Notes under the pieces: model-generated
The model's database searches: none
What the model was told of the DNA's origin: nothing
What the model saw: only the letters and a program-made list of their open reading frames with translations
Program-made: the position numbers and the translations under genes
In this document: positions 18,235 through 28,658 of the stretch, piece by piece
How positions within the stretch are numbered: the stretch's first letter is position 1
How the letters are laid out: every line of letters starts with the position of its first letter
Origin: Sphingomonas taxi
Lineage (GTDB): Bacteria > Pseudomonadota > Alphaproteobacteria > Sphingomonadales > Sphingomonadaceae
Direction of reading: 5' to 3'
DNA length: 64,000 bases
Assembly: GCF_000764535.1 (NCBI RefSeq)
Contig: NZ_CP009571.1
Location: 3,782,001 to 3,846,000, forward strand

Positions 18235-20066
18235 CGTTTGGCGGCGATGTAGCGCGTCACCTGTTCGTCGAGCAGGTCGAGCGGCAGCGCGCCCTGGTCG
18301 AGCACGACTTCGTGGAAGTCGCGGATGTCGAACTTTGCTCCCAGCGCGCGCTGGGCCCGCGCCCGTGCCTCGCTGATCCGCAGCTGGCCGACCATGTAGC
18401 TGGTCGCCTGGCCGGGCCAATTGAAATAGCGATCGACCTCGCGCGCGATGTCGGTGTCGGAGACCGAGCTGTTGGCCCGGAAATAGGCGATCGCCTTGTC
18501 GCGATCCCAGCGCTGCGCGTGGATGCCGGTGTCGAGCACCAGCCGGATCGCTCGCCACATCTGCAGCGACAGCATGCCGAACCGGGCATAGGGATCCTTG
18601 TAGAGCCCCATCTCGTCGGCGAGCCGCTCGGCATAGAGGCCCCAACCTTCCGCATAGGCGCCGTAGCCGCCGTATTTGCGGAACTTGGGGATGCCGGTCA
18701 GCTCCTGCTGGCGCGCGATCTGGAAATGGTGGCCGGGCGCGCCCTCATGCGCGGCGATGCCGGCGACCTGCACCTTCTGCGTCTGCGTCATGTCGATCAG
18801 ATTGACGTAATAGATGCCCGGCCGCGATCCGTCCGCCGAGGGCGGATCGTAAAAGGCGGTCGATGCGGTCCGCTCGCGCCATGGCTCGACCGCGCGGACC
18901 TCCAGCGGCGCCTTGGGCAGGACGCGGAAATAGCGGGGTGCCGCCGCCATCGCCCCGGCGATCACCGCGCGCGCATCGCCGAGATACGCCTGCCGCCCCG
19001 CCGCGGTGTTGGGATATTTGAACTGCGGATCGGTGCGGATCTTGTCGAAGAACTGGTCGAGCGTGCCGGTGAAGCCGACCTCGCGCTTGATCCCCTCCAT
19101 CTCCTGTCGGATCGTCGCGACCTGGCGCAGCCCGAGCGCGTGGATCTGCTCGGCGGTGAGATCGGTGGTGGTCGCGGTCTTGAGGCGGTCGGCATAATAG
19201 GCCGCGCCGTCGGGCAGGCTCCACGCGCCGAAATTGCCCTTGGACAGCGGCTCGACCGCGTCGAGCGCGGCGAACAGCACGTCATAGCCGCGACGGAACG
19301 GACCGGTCAGCGCCGCGGACGCCTCGCCGATGAGCTGCGTCCGGGTCGCCGGTGGCACGTCGAGCGCGGTCACCTTCTTGCGGAAATCGGCGAGCAGCGT
19401 CGAATCGGGGCCGGCGTCGAAGGGCGCACCGGTGACGACGGCGCGCGCGTCGGACCGGGCGGGGGCGAAATTGACCTTGTTGGGGACGATGCCCGCCGCC
19501 GCCTGTTCGCGCATCGTCGCGGCGACCTCTCGCATCACCCGCTCGGTGTCGCGCAGGCGGGCGATATAGGCGCGGGCGTCGGCGAGCGTGTCGATCCGGT
19601 GATTGTTGATCAGCAGGACCGGAATGTCGCCGGCCGGGCTGCCGGTGGTCGAGACCGGGAAGCGCAGTCTGCGGAAGCGGAGCGATTCGCGCCCGCGCGT
19701 CACCTCATATTCGAACAAGCGATAGCTGACCCGCGCGCTCTCGCCGAGCTGGTCGGGGCGGAAACGCGCGTGCATGTCCTGCAACTGGCGTTCGGCCAGC
19801 GCCTGATCGGCGCGCGCGCCGGCATCGGTGTAATCGTCGAGCCGATCCTCGTGCGTCTTGAGGCCGAGCTGGGTCAGCGCCTCCGGATTGCGATCGAGCT
19901 GTTCGTCGAAGGCGCGGTCGAGGAATTGCAGCAGCGCCGCGTCCTGCGTGGCGGTCGCTGCGGAACGGGGCGGGCCAGCTTTGGGCGGGGCGGCCTGGGG
20001 CGGGGCGGCGTCGGCCTGGACGAGCGGTGCCGTCGCCACCAGCAGCAGGGCAAGAGCGTGACGCAT
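18231..20066 (-). CDS. DUF885 family exported protein, probable metallopeptidase
   Basis: 611 residues. A signal peptide (MRHALALLLVATAPLVQADA) is followed by a Pro/Ala stretch. The family's key motif HEGAPGHH spans His440-His447, with EGWGLYAE about 35 residues later; together they resemble an HExxH-like zinc site plus distal Glu. The rest matches the all-helical DUF885 fold. Members are abundant in sphingomonads and Xanthomonads, often in several copies, and are thought to be peptidases, but a tested substrate is not known to me. Confidence 0.88.
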   Translation of the reverse strand: MRHALALLLVATAPLVQADAAPPQAAPPKAGPPRSAATATQDAALLQFLDRAFDEQLDRNPEALTQLGLKTHEDRLDDYTDAGARADQALAERQLQDMHARFRPDQLGESARVSYRLFEYEVTRGRESLRFRRLRFPVSTTGSPAGDIPVLLINNHRIDTLADARAYIARLRDTERVMREVAATMREQAAAGIVPNKVNFAPARSDARAVVTGAPFDAGPDSTLLADFRKKVTALDVPPATRTQLIGEASAALTGPFRRGYDVLFAALDAVEPLSKGNFGAWSLPDGAAYYADRLKTATTTDLTAEQIHALGLRQVATIRQEMEGIKREVGFTGTLDQFFDKIRTDPQFKYPNTAAGRQAYLGDARAVIAGAMAAAPRYFRVLPKAPLEVRAVEPWRERTASTAFYDPPSADGSRPGIYYVNLIDMTQTQKVQVAGIAAHEGAPGHHFQIARQQELTGIPKFRKYGGYGAYAEGWGLYAERLADEMGLYKDPYARFGMLSLQMWRAIRLVLDTGIHAQRWDRDKAIAYFRANSSVSDTDIAREVDRYFNWPGQATSYMVGQLRISEARARAQRALGAKFDIRDFHEVVLDQGALPLDLLDEQVTRYIAAKR

Positions 20067-20194
20067 GGAGAATCCCCTGTCGAAACCATCGGCGCCGGTT
20101 GGTCCGGTGCGCGTATCGCGCCGACCTTACGTCATGCGCGCGCCGCGACAAGTCTCGCGCGTCGGCCGGACGCGAGGCGTCCGGCCGCAGGGCG

Positions 20195-20503
20195 TCAATC
20201 GGCGGTGACGTCCGCCGCGTTGAACTCGGCAAAGGCCTCCTTCACCTCGTCGGCGAGCGTCGCGTCGTTGATGTCGACCGACACGACGACCGCGCCGGCG
20301 TGGGCGCCGTCGTCGCGCGCCTCCGGCGTGGGGGCGCCGGCCTCGGTGTCGGAGCCGGCGTCCTCGGTGCCGACGGTATTGTCGGGGCCGTCGGCGGCGA
20401 TGAACACGTCGGTGCGCGGAATCTCGAACTGCTGCACCAGCCGTTCCACCGTCATCTCCGCTTCGCGCCGCGTCTCGAACTTCGCGGTCAGGGTCGTGCT
20501 CAT
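20195..20503 (-). CDS. Small acidic protein of unknown function
   Basis: 102 residues from ATG 20503, with GGGAGAGG just upstream. The first 40 residues form a ferredoxin-like pattern (TLTAKFETRREAEMTVERLVQQFEI), and the C-terminal part again looks like a beta strand and helix (AVVVSVDINDATLADEVKEAF). An acidic, Gly/Asp/Glu-rich linker separates them. No Cys. The layout recalls small proteins with a split heavy-metal-associated-like or general-stress fold, but I cannot assign a family. Confidence 0.7.
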   Translation of the reverse strand: MSTTLTAKFETRREAEMTVERLVQQFEIPRTDVFIAADGPDNTVGTEDAGSDTEAGAPTPEARDDGAHAGAVVVSVDINDATLADEVKEAFAEFNAADVTAD

Positions 20504-20619
20504 GAACCTCTCCCGGCGGTCACCGCGACCGCCAAGCGCCTCCAACGCGCGAACGCCGGTGTCGACGCAGGAATTCGCACGTGCTTTGCGGTCCCGCGCT
20601 CCGGTCGGTAAGAGGCGGC

Positions 20620-21252
20620 ATGAACCCCAGCGACGTCACACCCGCGGATGCGCTCGTCATCGTCGATCCACAGATCGACTTCTGTCCCGGCGGGCGGCTC
20701 GCGGTGGCGGACGGCAACGCGGTGATGGCGCCGATCGCCGACCTCGCCGCGCGCTTCGCGCATGTCGTCGTGACGCAGGACTGGCATCCCGCCGGGCACA
20801 GTTCGTTCGCGAGCAGCCATGCCGGACGGCAGCCGTTCGAGACGGTGCGGATGCCGTATGGCGAGCAGGTGCTGTGGCCGGACCATTGCGTCCAGGGTAC
20901 GCCGGGCGCCGATTTCCATCCGGCGGTGGCCGCCGCGGTGGCGCGGGCGGGGCTGATCCTGCGCAAGGGGCAGCATCGGCACGTCGATTCCTATTCGGCC
21001 TTCTTCGAAAACGACAAGACGACGCGGACCGGGCTTGCGGGCTATTTGCGCGACATCGGGGTGCGGCGGTGCGTGTTCGTCGGGCTCGCCTACGACTTTT
21101 GCGTGGCGTGGTCGGCGCTGGATGCGCGGCGCGAGGGCTTCGCGGCGGCGATCTGGACGCCGTACACGCGGGCGATCGCGATGCCGCTGGCGCAGGGCAC
21201 GACGGTGGATGCGATCGAGGCGCAGCTCGCCGCCGCCGGGATCGCGTTCTAG
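20620..21252 (+). CDS. pncA: Nicotinamidase
   Basis: 210 residues from ATG 20620 (AGAGG upstream). It hydrolyses nicotinamide to nicotinate for NAD salvage. The isochorismatase-fold triad is visible: Asp16 (IVDPQIDF), Lys116 (LRKGQ) and Cys161 (GLAYDFCVAWSALDA). The metal site DWHPAGHSSF is also present, which separates nicotinamidases from other cysteine hydrolases of this fold. It overlaps the end of the convergent GntR gene by 4 nt. Confidence 0.94.
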   Translation: MNPSDVTPADALVIVDPQIDFCPGGRLAVADGNAVMAPIADLAARFAHVVVTQDWHPAGHSSFASSHAGRQPFETVRMPYGEQVLWPDHCVQGTPGADFHPAVAAAVARAGLILRKGQHRHVDSYSAFFENDKTTRTGLAGYLRDIGVRRCVFVGLAYDFCVAWSALDARREGFAAAIWTPYTRAIAMPLAQGTTVDAIEAQLAAAGIAF

Positions 21253-21941
21253 CGGACGAAGATGTCGCTGATCGCGCGGTCGAAATGCGCGTCCATCAGC
21301 GTCGCGGCGGCGGTGGCGTCGCGATCGGCGATCGCGGCGGCGAGGTTGCGGTGGACGGCGAAGACCGTGTCGCGCTGCTCGGGCGTCTCGCGCGTCTGCC
21401 AGGCGGTGGGGACGGCGACGCGCATCAATTGCTCGAACGAGCGGACGATCTGGTGGAACAGCGCATTGCCGCCGGCGCGGGCGATCGCCTGATGAAAGGC
21501 GATGTCGTGGCGGATCAGCCGGTCGACGTCGTCGGCGCTGGTCGCCATCTGCGCGGCATGGTCGACGATCAGCCGGGCGTCGGCGTCGCTGCGATGCTCG
21601 GCGGCGAGCGCGGCGGTGCGCAATTCGAGCGTGCGACGGACGTCCCAGACGTCGCTGGTGGTGATCTGCGCGGTGGCGACGGCATGGTCGATCGAGGCGG
21701 CCATCACCGAGCCGTCGATCGCGCCGACGCGCGCCTTGCGGCCGTTGCCGACGTCGATGACGCGCAGCGCGGCGAGCGCGCCGAACGCCTCGCGCATCAC
21801 CGCGCGGCTGACGCCGAGGTCGCTGGCGAACTGGCCCTCGCCCGGCAAAGTGTCGCCGACCTTGAGGTCGGCGGCGCGGATATGGTCGCGGACGCGGCGG
21901 ACCGCCTGATCGACCAGCGAACCGGAAAGATCGGGGGTCAT
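21249..21941 (-). CDS. GntR family regulator, FadR subfamily with FCD domain
   Basis: 230 residues. N-terminal winged helix (VRRVRDHIRAADLKVGDTLP, ASDLGVSRAVMREAFGALAALRVI). The FCD domain follows from about residue 95, with the metal/ligand residues in RHDIAFHQAI, AVHRNL and MDAHFDRA. FCD regulators typically sense small carboxylic acids. Its start overlaps the AraC stop by 4 nt, so both are one transcript. It is the best candidate to bind the 15-bp dyads at 22717, 22740, 27802 and 27832, which have the dyad form used by this family. Confidence 0.9.
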   Translation of the reverse strand: MTPDLSGSLVDQAVRRVRDHIRAADLKVGDTLPGEGQFASDLGVSRAVMREAFGALAALRVIDVGNGRKARVGAIDGSVMAASIDHAVATAQITTSDVWDVRRTLELRTAALAAEHRSDADARLIVDHAAQMATSADDVDRLIRHDIAFHQAIARAGGNALFHQIVRSFEQLMRVAVPTAWQTRETPEQRDTVFAVHRNLAAAIADRDATAAATLMDAHFDRAISDIFVR

Positions 21942-22681
21942 GCGGCGAGCGGGTGGTTGCGCAGCTGCGTCGGCGCCTGGCCGTAGCGGCGCGAGAAGGC
22001 GCGGGTGAAGCTGGCGTTGTTGAGATAGCCGCAGCGATAGCCGATCGACGAGACCGGCAAATCAGTGGCGAGCAGCAGCTCGCGCGCGCCGCTCAGCCGG
22101 CGGTCGGTGATCGCGTCGGCGACGCTCATTGCGAACATCGAGCGGAAACCGCGCGTGAGCTTGGCGCGGTTGAGGCCGCAGGCGCGCGAGATCGAATCGA
22201 GCGTGAGCTTCTCGTGCCAGCGCTCGTCGATCAGGCGGCGCGCCGCGGCGATGCGTTGCGCCTCGCCGGCGGACAGGGCGCCGCTGCCGTCGGCGGGGAT
22301 CAGGCTGCCCTCGCCCAGTTTCTCGAAGGTCGCGCAGATCAGCTCGATGCACTTGGCGATGCGCAGCGTCGCGGCGGCGGCGCTCGCCAGCCGGCCGGGT
22401 TGCAGGGTCAGCGCGATCGCGCGCATGTCGCTGGGGATATGCCAGCTGCCGGCGCGGTCGGGTGCGCCGCCGAAGATGCGGGTGCAGGCGGTGGTCGCGA
22501 CGACGAAGACGATCTCCGCCGTTTCGAGCGCGTCGGCGTCGGCGGCCGGGTGGAAGTCGAAGGTCGCGGGGGCGAGCCGGTAGCCGAACGCCACCGCCTC
22601 GAACGTCCAGTCCACCATCGGCAACGGTCCCTCGCCGATGAAGGCGAACATTTCCGGCGATACCTCGACCCGCGTTTTCAT
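21938..22681 (-). CDS. AraC family transcriptional regulator
   Basis: 247 residues. The C-terminal 100 residues hold the two AraC helix-turn-helix units: KLTLDSISRACGLNRAKLTRGF and PVSSIGYRCGYLNNASFTRAFSRRYGQAP (key residues LNRAKL and GYLNNASFTRAF). The N-terminal region is poorly conserved and should sense a ligand. The gene precedes and overlaps gntR. Two copies of the 15-bp dyad lie in its 63-nt upstream region, so the pair is probably autoregulated. Confidence 0.9.
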   Translation of the reverse strand: MKTRVEVSPEMFAFIGEGPLPMVDWTFEAVAFGYRLAPATFDFHPAADADALETAEIVFVVATTACTRIFGGAPDRAGSWHIPSDMRAIALTLQPGRLASAAAATLRIAKCIELICATFEKLGEGSLIPADGSGALSAGEAQRIAAARRLIDERWHEKLTLDSISRACGLNRAKLTRGFRSMFAMSVADAITDRRLSGARELLLATDLPVSSIGYRCGYLNNASFTRAFSRRYGQAPTQLRNHPLAA

Positions 22682-22716
22682 CCTGACCTCTCATTCTATT
22701 GTTGAGGGCGTGATGA

Positions 22717-22731
22717 ACCTATCGGATAGCT
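22717..22731. promoter_or_regulatory. 15-bp dyad operator copy 1 (upstream of araC-gntR)
   Basis: ACCTATCGGATAGCT, seven-base arms around one central base. It sits 36 nt upstream of the AraC start. It matches three other sites in this locus with consensus A-S-C-T-D-T-C-N-G-A-W-A-G-S-T, centred on TCNGA. Confidence 0.65.
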
Positions 22732-22739
22732 GATGCAAG

Positions 22740-22754
22740 AGCTTTCAGATAGGT
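22740..22754. promoter_or_regulatory. 15-bp dyad operator copy 2 (overlaps MFS stop)
   Basis: AGCTTTCAGATAGGT. Read on the other strand it differs from copy 1 at only two positions. Centre-to-centre distance to copy 1 is 23 bp, about two helix turns. It overlaps the last codons of the upstream MFS gene (stop at 22745-22747), so that stop and the operator share bases. Confidence 0.62.
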
Positions 22755-24034
22755 TCCGCGGTCGCCGTCGCGGGGGCGCGGCGCATCGCGACGAAGAAGG
22801 CGAGCAGCGACAGCGTGCTGGTCGCGGCGCCGACGGTGGCGAGCCCCTGGTCGAGGTGCGATTCGCCGCCGAACAGGCTGCTTGCCGCCGCGACCAGCGT
22901 CGGGGCGACGCCGAAGCCGATCAGCCCGGCGATGGCGATGAACGCGCCGATGCACAGGCCGCGCAGCTCGTTGGGGATGAGCACGGTCAGCGCCACCGAG
23001 GTGACGACGCCGGTCACCGCGCCGCACAGCAGCAGCAGCCCGAGCGCCGCCCCGAACACGGGGACAGAAGGGGCGATCGGGAACAGCCCGGCGGGGATGC
23101 CGACCGCGGCGGCGATCACCGCGCCGATCAGCAGGCCGCCGCGGCGACCGCTCTTCTGCCCCCAGTCGGCGGAGACGCCACCGACGATCGCGCCGAGCAG
23201 GCCGGCGACGAAGATCATCGTTCCCATCCAGCCCGCGACCTGATCGGGGCGGAGGCCGAAGCTGCGCGACAGCACGGGCGCGGCCCAGATCGCGGCGGCG
23301 GCGTCGGCCATCACGACGCTGACCTGTCCCATGAACAAGGGCAGCAGGAAGCCGCGGCGCGCCCACAGTTCGCCGGCGACGACGCGGAACGGGGCGTGGG
23401 TGCTCGCGGCGACTTCGTGGCGGGCGGGCTCGCGCAGCAGGAACAGCGGGATCATGAAGACGGCGCCGAGCAAAGCGAGCGCGAGATGCGCGCTGCGCCA
23501 CGGCGCGGCGTGCCAGAACCAGTCAGGTGCGCCGCCATGGAGGAACAGGCCGAACAAGGCGCCGGTGAGGCCGAACGCCATCGCCTGCCCGAGCGACTTG
23601 CCGAGGTTGACGACGAGCAACGCGCGGCCGCGCTGCGTCGGCGGGCAGAGGTCGGCGCAGAGCGACAGCGCGGCGGTGAGCGCGCCGGTGGTGCCGATGC
23701 CGGTCAGCATGCGCGCGACGAACAGCAAGGCGACGCTCTGCGCGACCGCGGTGAGGACGGTGCCGAGGACGAAGGTGGCGACCAGCACGATCATGATGCG
23801 GACGCGATTGTGGCGGTCGACCCAGATGCCGATCGGGATCGAGAAGAGCGCGAGCGGCAATGCGGCGCTGAGCCCCTGGATCAGACTTAGGGTATAGTCG
23901 CTGAGGTGGAGTTCAGCCTTGGCGCCCTCCTGCACGGTGCCGAACGATCCCATCGTCGCGAAGCCGAGCATCATCGCCAAGGCGAGAGCGAGCAGCGGGA
24001 GGAGCGAGCGGGAGAAGGCGGGCGTGGCGGGCAT
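22745..24034 (-). CDS. MFS transporter of the 21-30 kb catabolic locus
   Basis: 429 residues from ATG 24034 (AGGAG upstream); the longer frame to 24883 is a shadow of the flavoprotein gene. About 12 membrane segments; loop 2-3 reads IWVDRHNRVRI, and LTGIGTTGALTAALSLCADLCPP is the helix 4-5 region. It probably imports the catabolic substrate or product across the inner membrane, after passage through the TonB receptor. It lies 140 nt after the flavoprotein gene, with a palindromic repeat between them. Confidence 0.86.
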   Translation of the reverse strand: MPATPAFSRSLLPLLALALAMMLGFATMGSFGTVQEGAKAELHLSDYTLSLIQGLSAALPLALFSIPIGIWVDRHNRVRIMIVLVATFVLGTVLTAVAQSVALLFVARMLTGIGTTGALTAALSLCADLCPPTQRGRALLVVNLGKSLGQAMAFGLTGALFGLFLHGGAPDWFWHAAPWRSAHLALALLGAVFMIPLFLLREPARHEVAASTHAPFRVVAGELWARRGFLLPLFMGQVSVVMADAAAAIWAAPVLSRSFGLRPDQVAGWMGTMIFVAGLLGAIVGGVSADWGQKSGRRGGLLIGAVIAAAVGIPAGLFPIAPSVPVFGAALGLLLLCGAVTGVVTSVALTVLIPNELRGLCIGAFIAIAGLIGFGVAPTLVAAASSLFGGESHLDQGLATVGAATSTLSLLAFFVAMRRAPATATAEPI

Positions 24035-24061
24035 GGCTGGCTCCTGGGGTGACGAAGTACA

Positions 24062-24162
24062 CCCCTCCCCTTCAGGGGAGGGGTGGGGGGCGGGGGGTGT
24101 CTCACCGAGGCCTACGCTCACGGACAGGCCCCACCCCAACCCCTCCCCTGAAGGGGAGGGGC
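24062..24162. repeat. Palindromic intergenic repeat, family C
   Basis: Two copies of a perfect-looking hairpin, CCCCTCCCCTTCAGGGGAGGGG (arms CCCCTCCCC/GGGGAGGGG around TTCA or TGAA) at 24062-24083 and about 24140-24162, each flanked by GTGGGG or CCCCAC so that the whole 100 nt is also an inverted repeat. It lies inside an apparent operon, between the flavoprotein and MFS genes. Confidence 0.8.
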
Positions 24163-24174
24163 TTTTAGGAACGG

Positions 24175-25575
24175 TCACAGACTGAAGATCTTGCCCGGGT
24201 TGAACAGGTCCTTCGGGTCGAGCGCGCGTTTCAGCGTGCGCATCACGTCGACGGCGTCGCCGAGTTCCTCGACCAGCCAATGCTGCTTGCCGATGCCGAT
24301 GCCGTGTTCGCCGGTGCACGTTCCGTCCATCGCCAGCGCGCGGGCGACGAGGCGGGCGTTGACGCCCTCGACCTCGGCGAGATCCGCTTTGGACTGCGGA
24401 TCCATCGCGAAGATGACGTGGAAATTGCCGTCGCCGACATGGCCGAGGATCGTCGCGGGGACGCTGCACGTCGCGAGGTCCGCCTTGGTCGCGGTGATGC
24501 ATTCGGGCAGGCGGCTGATCGGCACGCATACGTCGGTCGCCCAGCCGACCGCGCCGGGGCGCAGCGCCACCGCGGCATAATAGGCCTCGTGCCGTGCCTT
24601 CCACAATCTGCCGCGCTCCTCCGGGAGGTTGGACCAGGCGAAGTCGCCGCCGCCATTCTCCGCGGCGAGCATGCCGACCATCTCGACCTGCTCGGCGACG
24701 CCGCCCGGCGAGCCGTGGAATTCGAAGAACAAGGTCGTCACCTCGGGCAAGGCGAGCTTCGACCAGGCGTTGACCGCGCGGATCTGCATGTCGTCGAGGA
24801 TCTCGACGCGGGCGAGCGGCACGCCGGCCTGGATCGACTGGACGACGGTGGTGATCGCGCCTTCGAGGCTGTCGAAGCCGCACACCGCGGACGAGATCGT
24901 CTCGGGGATCGGATGCAGGCGCAGCGTCACCTCGGTGATGATGCCGAGCGTGCCCTCGCTGCCGACGTAGAGGCGGGTGAGGTCGTAGCCCGCCGCCGAC
25001 TTGCGCGCGCGGCGCGCGGTGGTGACGACCCTGCCGTCGGGGGTGACGACCTTGAGGCTCAGCACCGCTTCGCGCATCGTGCCGTAGCGCACCGCATTGG
25101 TGCCGCTGGCGCGGGTCGAGGCCATGCCGCCGATCGTGGCATTGGCGCCGGGATCGATCGGGAAGAACAGGCCGGTGTCGCGGAGATGCTCGTTGAGCTG
25201 CTCGCGGCGGCAGCCCGCCTGCACCGTACAGTCGAAATCCTCGGCATTGACCGCGACGATCTGGTTCATCTCGCCGAGATTGACGCTGACGCCGCCGCGC
25301 ACCGGCACCGCATTGCCCTCGATCGAGGTGCCGGCGCCGAACGGCACGATCGGCACGTCGGCGGCCACGCAGAGGTTGACGAGATCGACGACATCCTCGG
25401 TCGAATGCGCGAACACGACCGCGTCGGGCAGGACGACGTCGAAATGCGCCTCGTTCGAGCCATGCTGGCGCAGCATCGCGTCGGTGAGATGGAGGCGCTC
25501 GCCGAAGCGCGCGCGCAGCCGGTCGAGGAACGCCGGGTCAGGCGCGGCGCGGGGGAGGGCTGTGTCGATATGCAT
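24175..25575 (-). CDS. FAD-linked 2-hydroxyacid dehydrogenase (D-lactate dehydrogenase cytochrome / GlcD type)
   Basis: 466 residues from ATG 25575, 4 nt after the TonB-receptor stop. The PCMH-type FAD domain shows PFGAGTSIEGNAVPVRGG, GGMASTRASGTNAVRYGTM and YVGSEGTLGIITEVTLRLHP. The C-terminal domain has GHVGDGNFHVIF and GEHGIGIGKQ, ending in LDPKDLFNPGKIF, all typical of membrane-associated D-lactate or D-2-hydroxyacid dehydrogenases feeding electrons to the respiratory chain. The actual hydroxyacid in this locus is not known. Expressed with the TonB receptor under the two dyads at 27802 and 27832. Confidence 0.9.
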   Translation of the reverse strand: MHIDTALPRAAPDPAFLDRLRARFGERLHLTDAMLRQHGSNEAHFDVVLPDAVVFAHSTEDVVDLVNLCVAADVPIVPFGAGTSIEGNAVPVRGGVSVNLGEMNQIVAVNAEDFDCTVQAGCRREQLNEHLRDTGLFFPIDPGANATIGGMASTRASGTNAVRYGTMREAVLSLKVVTPDGRVVTTARRARKSAAGYDLTRLYVGSEGTLGIITEVTLRLHPIPETISSAVCGFDSLEGAITTVVQSIQAGVPLARVEILDDMQIRAVNAWSKLALPEVTTLFFEFHGSPGGVAEQVEMVGMLAAENGGGDFAWSNLPEERGRLWKARHEAYYAAVALRPGAVGWATDVCVPISRLPECITATKADLATCSVPATILGHVGDGNFHVIFAMDPQSKADLAEVEGVNARLVARALAMDGTCTGEHGIGIGKQHWLVEELGDAVDVMRTLKRALDPKDLFNPGKIFSL

Positions 25576-25579
25576 GGGG

Positions 25580-27766
<2,187 letters not shown>

Positions 27767-27801
27767 CGAAAATCCTCTCTTTGGCCGGTGAGTCTTCGCC
27801 C

Positions 27802-27816
27802 ACCTGTCAGAAAGGT
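27802..27816. promoter_or_regulatory. 15-bp dyad operator copy 3 (TonB receptor promoter)
   Basis: ACCTGTCAGAAAGGT, a dyad with central A. It is 36 nt upstream of the TonB-receptor start codon, where a repressor would block transcription. Confidence 0.65.
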
Positions 27817-27831
27817 TGTGCGCCTTTCGCT

Positions 27832-27846
27832 ACCTATCCGAAAGGT
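27832..27846. promoter_or_regulatory. 15-bp dyad operator copy 4 (TonB receptor promoter)
   Basis: ACCTATCCGAAAGGT. Its centre is 30 bp from that of copy 3. The left half is identical to that of copy 1. Both lie in the 117-nt gap between the SDR stop and the receptor start. Confidence 0.66.
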
Positions 27847-27883
27847 CGATCGGATATGCCGATCGGCTCTGCGACTTCGCCGA

Positions 27884-28645
27884 TCACCAGCAGCTGTAAC
27901 CGCCGTCGGCGAGGACGATGCTGCCGGTCATCAGGCTGGCGGCGTCGCTGGCGAGGAAATGGACGATCGCGGCGACCTCCTCGGGTTCGCCGAGCCGCGC
28001 CTGCGGCGTGCCGTCGATCCAGCGGCGGTACATTTCGCTCTCCTTGTCGGCGAAGGCGTTGAGCGGGGTGGCGATATAGGTCGGCGCGACCGCGTTGACG
28101 CGTACGCCGCGCGGCGCCCATTCGGCGGCGAGGCTGCGGGTGAGCTGATGCACCGCGGCCTTGCTGGCGTTGTAATAGCTCTGCGGCTGCGGGCGGTTGA
28201 CGATGAACCCCGACATCGAGCCGATGTTGACGATGCTGCCCCTGCCGCGCGCCAGCATATGCCGGCCGAAGGCGCGCGCGCACCAGAAGGTGCCGTTGAG
28301 GTTGACGTCGAGGACGTTGCGCCATTGCTCGTCGGTGACGTCTTCGGCGGGGGTATCGCTGCGCGCGATGCCGGCGTTGTTGACGAGCACGTCGACCACG
28401 CCGGCGCTGTCGGCGATGCGGGTCACCGCGGCAGGGTCGGTGACGTCGAGCAGGACACCGTCGACGGGGCGGTCCTGGCCACGCAGGCGCTCGAGCGCGG
28501 CGCCGAGCGCGTCGGGATCGCGGTCGGCGAGGATGACGCGCGCGCCGGCCTCGCCGAGCGCATCGGCGCAGGCGAAGCCGATGCCCTGCGCGGCGCCGGT
28601 GACGAAGGCGGTGCGCCCGTCGAGGCGCAGACGATCGAGATACAT
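27884..28645 (-). CDS. Short-chain dehydrogenase, polyol-dehydrogenase-like
   Basis: 253 residues. Classical SDR: cofactor motif TGAAQGIG, NNAG, the catalytic Ser in NIGSMSGF, and Tyr158-xxx-Lys162 (YYNASK). The segment SIVNIGSMSGFIVNRPQPQ and the ending LADGGYSCW strongly resemble galactitol/arabinitol-type dehydrogenases, so an alcohol or polyol substrate is likely. Asp after the second strand (ILADRD) suggests NAD rather than NADP. It starts 13 nt after the esterase stop, so the two form an operon. Confidence 0.9.
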   Translation of the reverse strand: MYLDRLRLDGRTAFVTGAAQGIGFACADALGEAGARVILADRDPDALGAALERLRGQDRPVDGVLLDVTDPAAVTRIADSAGVVDVLVNNAGIARSDTPAEDVTDEQWRNVLDVNLNGTFWCARAFGRHMLARGRGSIVNIGSMSGFIVNRPQPQSYYNASKAAVHQLTRSLAAEWAPRGVRVNAVAPTYIATPLNAFADKESEMYRRWIDGTPQARLGEPEEVAAIVHFLASDAASLMTGSIVLADGGYSCW

Positions 28646-28658
28646 GGGCGCAATCCGA

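Noticed and set aside
18312..21986. 1224-codon open frame on the plus strand
   Set aside because: Covers DUF885, small protein, nicotinamidase and GntR genes in the wrong frames; no recognisable motif.
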